From: Dyadobacter sp. CY347
GTDB lineage: Bacteria > Bacteroidota > Bacteroidia > Cytophagales > Spirosomataceae
Direction of reading: 5' to 3'
NCBI RefSeq assembly: GCF_021502655.1
Contig: NZ_JAKFFT010000004.1
Span: 1,240,001 to 1,304,000 of the forward strand
DNA: 64,000 nt
The stretch's first letter is position 1; each line of letters opens with the position of its first letter. The notes below the pieces were generated by a model, which was not told where the DNA came from, searched no databases, and was given only the letters and a program-made list of their open reading frames with translations. The position numbers and the translations under genes were made by a program. Positions 62,008 to 64,000 of the stretch are shown here, in pieces.

Positions 62008-62748
62008 TTACTGAATTTGCATGTTGTCGGTGGTAACAAGTCTAGTTTCCTGGTTAACAAGGGCTTCGGTCACGCGTTTGAGATCCGCTTTACTGGAAAT
62101 GGTTTTTTGTTGATGATGCTGCTGATGAAAATCCTCTAATTTTTGAAGTAAATACCGAAGCGTCAGCTTTTCAGAAACAGTAAGGTTCCCCGAGACCATT
62201 CTACCAACATGGTTCATGTCTTCAAACACCATGTACAGCAACTGTTTGCCCTGATCGGTGATCGCGATCTGCCGGCTTCTCTTGTCCTTTTCATTGTCCC
62301 ACTGTTCAATAAGTCCGGCTGCGAGAAGCCTCCGGATAACTTCCGTGCCCGAGGTTTTTTCCTGCAAATTATAGTGGATCAGTTCACTTTTGGAGAGGTT
62401 GTCATGGGTAAGCAAAATGGCCAGCGCCGTGAAATCTTCGGCTGCCAGCAATGGTGTACCGTCCAGCGCCTTTTTAATGTATGATTTCGCATACCGGCTC
62501 ATGTATACAAACAATTGGCCAATGTTGTTATCAAGCTGGAATACCAGTTCCTGTGCGCTTATCTCATTTTTACCAAATCTGACATCCTGGCGCACAGGGC
62601 CGGTCGGGTTAACGTCTGACGCAGCGTTGCCAGCCTTATGGACCACAAAGCCGGCAAAGTCCTGCATGGTGACTTCTTTGTCCGGGTTTTGCCCTTCCAG
62701 TTCTTCAACCAGTGAGATTAGCTCATGAATAAGCTGGTATGATTTCAT
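62008..62748 (-). CDS. MarR-type regulator with long N-terminal extension
   Basis: A 246-residue protein. Residues about 65-215 carry a MarR-like winged helix: LAILLTHDNLSKSELIHYNLQEKTSGTEVIRRLLAAGLIEQWDNEKDKRSRQIAITDQGKQLL. The first 65 residues are helical and unlike usual MarR proteins (about 150 residues), and the C-terminal 45 are Gln/Lys-rich. The start overlaps the flavin reductase gene end by 4 bases, so it is the third gene of the operon that begins with the dehydrogenase gene. It probably controls that operon. No palindrome was seen in the visible part, since the promoter lies outside. Confidence 0.78.
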   Translation of the reverse strand: MKSYQLIHELISLVEELEGQNPDKEVTMQDFAGFVVHKAGNAASDVNPTGPVRQDVRFGKNEISAQELVFQLDNNIGQLFVYMSRYAKSYIKKALDGTPLLAAEDFTALAILLTHDNLSKSELIHYNLQEKTSGTEVIRRLLAAGLIEQWDNEKDKRSRQIAITDQGKQLLYMVFEDMNHVGRMVSGNLTVSEKLTLRYLLQKLEDFHQQHHQQKTISSKADLKRVTEALVNQETRLVTTDNMQIQ

Positions 62749-63389
62749 GGCTCATTTATTTCATGTGGCTCAATATCAGGTTTTGCATAGGCCAGCCGGC
62801 CGACGGGGCTTGGTAAAAAATACGCATCCAATCCTGCCACGGTCATCGTTTCTGCATGAATATGATCAATGGTGCCGTCCTGCCCGATGAGCGCATCTTC
62901 AACCAGGATTTCAATGATCTCACCGATCACGATGGTCGTGCGGTTGATCTCCATCGGAATGGTTTCGCGAAGCTTCAATCCGATCCGGACCGTTGATTGT
63001 TGCACGAAAGGTGCTTCAAATCCGGGAACATATTGGGCATCAAATCCGCAAGTCTCAAACTCGGAAACACCGGACGGATAACTGGCGCTGGTTTGGTGCG
63101 CCTGTTTGTACCACGCGGGCAATACATTGTTCAGGGTGAATTGACCAGTTGCCTGAATGTTAGCGAGCGTGTCGTTGTGCTCCCGCCCGGGCCGCATAAC
63201 CATCCCTATCAACGGAGGATTGGCCCCCAGGTGAAAGGCTGAACTGATCACACATAAGTTGGTGTCGCCGTTCTTATTGATTGTTCCAAGCAAATTCAGC
63301 GATTTATATCCCAAAACACTGTTTATCAGGCATATGCGATATTGCTTTTCGAGTTCGGCAATCTGCCCGCTGTTTATATTTGTGCTCAT
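62745..63389 (-). CDS. Flavin reductase-like (FMN-binding split-barrel) protein
   Basis: A 214-residue protein of the flavin reductase/HpaC-like family: SVLGYKSLNLLGTINKNGDT, then NLCVISSAFHLGANPPLIGMVMR and PGREHNDTLANIQATGQFTLN, and the TTIVIGEIIEILVED closing strand. These enzymes bind FMN or reduce flavins with NAD(P)H, often for a mono-oxygenase. It lies one base after the dehydrogenase gene and overlaps the MarR gene by 4 bases. Confidence 0.85.
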   Translation of the reverse strand: MSTNINSGQIAELEKQYRICLINSVLGYKSLNLLGTINKNGDTNLCVISSAFHLGANPPLIGMVMRPGREHNDTLANIQATGQFTLNNVLPAWYKQAHQTSASYPSGVSEFETCGFDAQYVPGFEAPFVQQSTVRIGLKLRETIPMEINRTTIVIGEIIEILVEDALIGQDGTIDHIHAETMTVAGLDAYFLPSPVGRLAYAKPDIEPHEINEP

Positions 63390-63390
63390 T

Positions 63391-64000
63391 TTAAACGGTT
63401 TTTAATTTGCCCAGGCCACCATCAACGCCGATGATCTGGCCGGTTATCCAGCTGCTGTCGTCTGATAATAAAAAAGCGATTGCCTGGCTGATATCTTCTG
63501 GTTGCCCATATTTTAAAAGCGGGTGTCTTTTTGCAGAGGCTTCCCGTTTTTCGGGTGAGCTCAGCAGGTTCTGAGCCATGGGCGTATCTGTGAGTGAGGG
63601 CGCAACTACATTAACCCTAATCTTCTGACCAGCCAGCTCAGCGGCCAGCGATATGGCCAGTCCCTGTACAGCACCTTTGGCTGCCGAAATGCTTGCGTGA
63701 TAGGGTAGCCCCGTATTGGCTGCAACAGAACTTATCAAAACAACAGAAGCCCCTGCCGCATTTTTCAATGACTTTAATGCATGCTGAATAATCTGGGCAG
63801 CACCCAGGACATTGAGGCGGTAATCATTTAAAAAATCGTCGGCCGTAAGCCGGTTGAATGGTTTCAGGTTAATGCTGCCGACGGAATAAACCAGGCCATG
63901 CACTTGTTCCGGCAAAAACCCGCTGATCGCTTCAAGGTCGCCTGTCACATCGGCTTGCAAGTACGAAATGCCCTCCGGAAGATCGGCTGGCCTTGTCCGA
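63391..64000 (-). CDS. Short-chain dehydrogenase/reductase (5' end beyond window)
   Basis: The reading frame runs from the right edge, so the cofactor-binding start is missing; about 203 C-terminal residues are seen. Visible marks are VHGLVYSVGSINLKPF, ASVVLISSVAANTGLPYH, the SISAAKGAVQGLAISLAAELAGQ helix, RVNVVAPSLTDTPMAQ and the C-terminal SSWITGQIIGVDGGLG. The usual Tyr-x-x-x-Lys site reads Ile-Ser-Ala-Ala-Lys, so the catalytic Tyr is not in its place; the nearby Tyr in LPYHASI is four residues too early. The gene is the first visible of the operon with the flavin reductase and MarR genes. Substrate unknown. Confidence 0.85.
   Translation of the reverse strand, partial: RTRPADLPEGISYLQADVTGDLEAISGFLPEQVHGLVYSVGSINLKPFNRLTADDFLNDYRLNVLGAAQIIQHALKSLKNAAGASVVLISSVAANTGLPYHASISAAKGAVQGLAISLAAELAGQKIRVNVVAPSLTDTPMAQNLLSSPEKREASAKRHPLLKYGQPEDISQAIAFLLSDDSSWITGQIIGVDGGLGKLKTV

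Noticed and set aside
1..64000. tRNA or rRNA genes
   Set aside because: No cloverleaf-like or rRNA-like stretch was seen in the intergenic regions I read.

Overview
The window looks like chromosomal DNA of a Bacteroidota bacterium, most likely Cytophagales/Spirosomaceae and close to Dyadobacter (the genus is an inference from protein style, not a computed placement). The signs are two SusC/SusD outer-membrane pairs, a hybrid two-component regulator fused to an AraC domain, a C-terminal type IX secretion sorting domain, many short lipoprotein signals, and promoters of the Bacteroidota type (TTG, about 19-21 bases, then TAnnTTTG). GC content is moderate. I saw no rRNA, tRNA, CRISPR array or intact insertion sequence.

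Layout. 1-2000: the 5' end of a membrane protein leaving the window, then an AI-2E family permease with a small DUF2805 protein. 2132-6044 (minus): a five-gene operon with two paralogous exported proteins that share a duplicated 'P[PA]H[MV]' domain, a DUF486 membrane protein and an OmpR-type response regulator/histidine kinase pair. 6175-8748: an SOS block, with umuD-umuC on the minus strand and a divergent SRAP/HMCES protein. 8760-22138: a complete sialic acid locus with a divergent GntR/FadR repressor, SusC, SusD, N-acetylneuraminate lyase, a periplasmic Kelch mutarotase fused to a sodium:solute symporter, sialate O-acetylesterase, N-acylglucosamine 2-epimerase and exo-sialidase. Matching palindromes lie over both divergent promoters. 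The pathway would release Neu5Ac outside, de-O-acetylate and epimerise it, import it with sodium, and convert it to ManNAc and then GlcNAc; the GlcNAc kinase and the nagA/nagB genes are not in the window.

22.3-35 kb is an accessory, partly decaying stretch. It holds an EamA permease with an in-frame stop, a 14-base tandem repeat next to an Rpn/PD-(D/E)XK nuclease gene, unrecognised genes, a split-barrel flavoprotein, a GT2 glycosyltransferase facing a NodS-like methyltransferase / PIG-L deacetylase / acyl-CoA dehydrogenase operon, an OhrR-like regulator with DoxX, a HigA-type antitoxin with an in-frame stop, and a GNAT-like toxin/HTH antitoxin pair behind a 37-base perfect palindrome. 35.3-42.5 kb has an astacin-type lipoprotein protease with a propeller-like tail, a YciI + ECF sigma pair of the ECF42 kind, and a TonB receptor + beta-propeller phytase operon for phytate use.

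42.6-54.3 kb is a fructan utilisation locus: MFS sugar porter, fructokinase, SusC, SusD and GH32 fructosidase in one operon, controlled by a hybrid two-component regulator with a periplasmic sugar-binding sensor. Four copies of TGATACA lie upstream of the operon. 54.4-64 kb has a LytTR regulator/TPR histidine kinase pair, a T9SS-secreted protein, a DoxX-like protein, a lipoprotein, a GAF histidine kinase, and a MarR / flavin reductase / short-chain dehydrogenase operon running off the end. The observations I rate highest are the four-gene GT2/NodS/PIG-L/acyl-CoA dehydrogenase cluster, the paralogous PPHM proteins with their two-component system, the Kelch-symporter fusion, the Rpn-linked 14-base repeat and the toxin-antitoxin palindrome.
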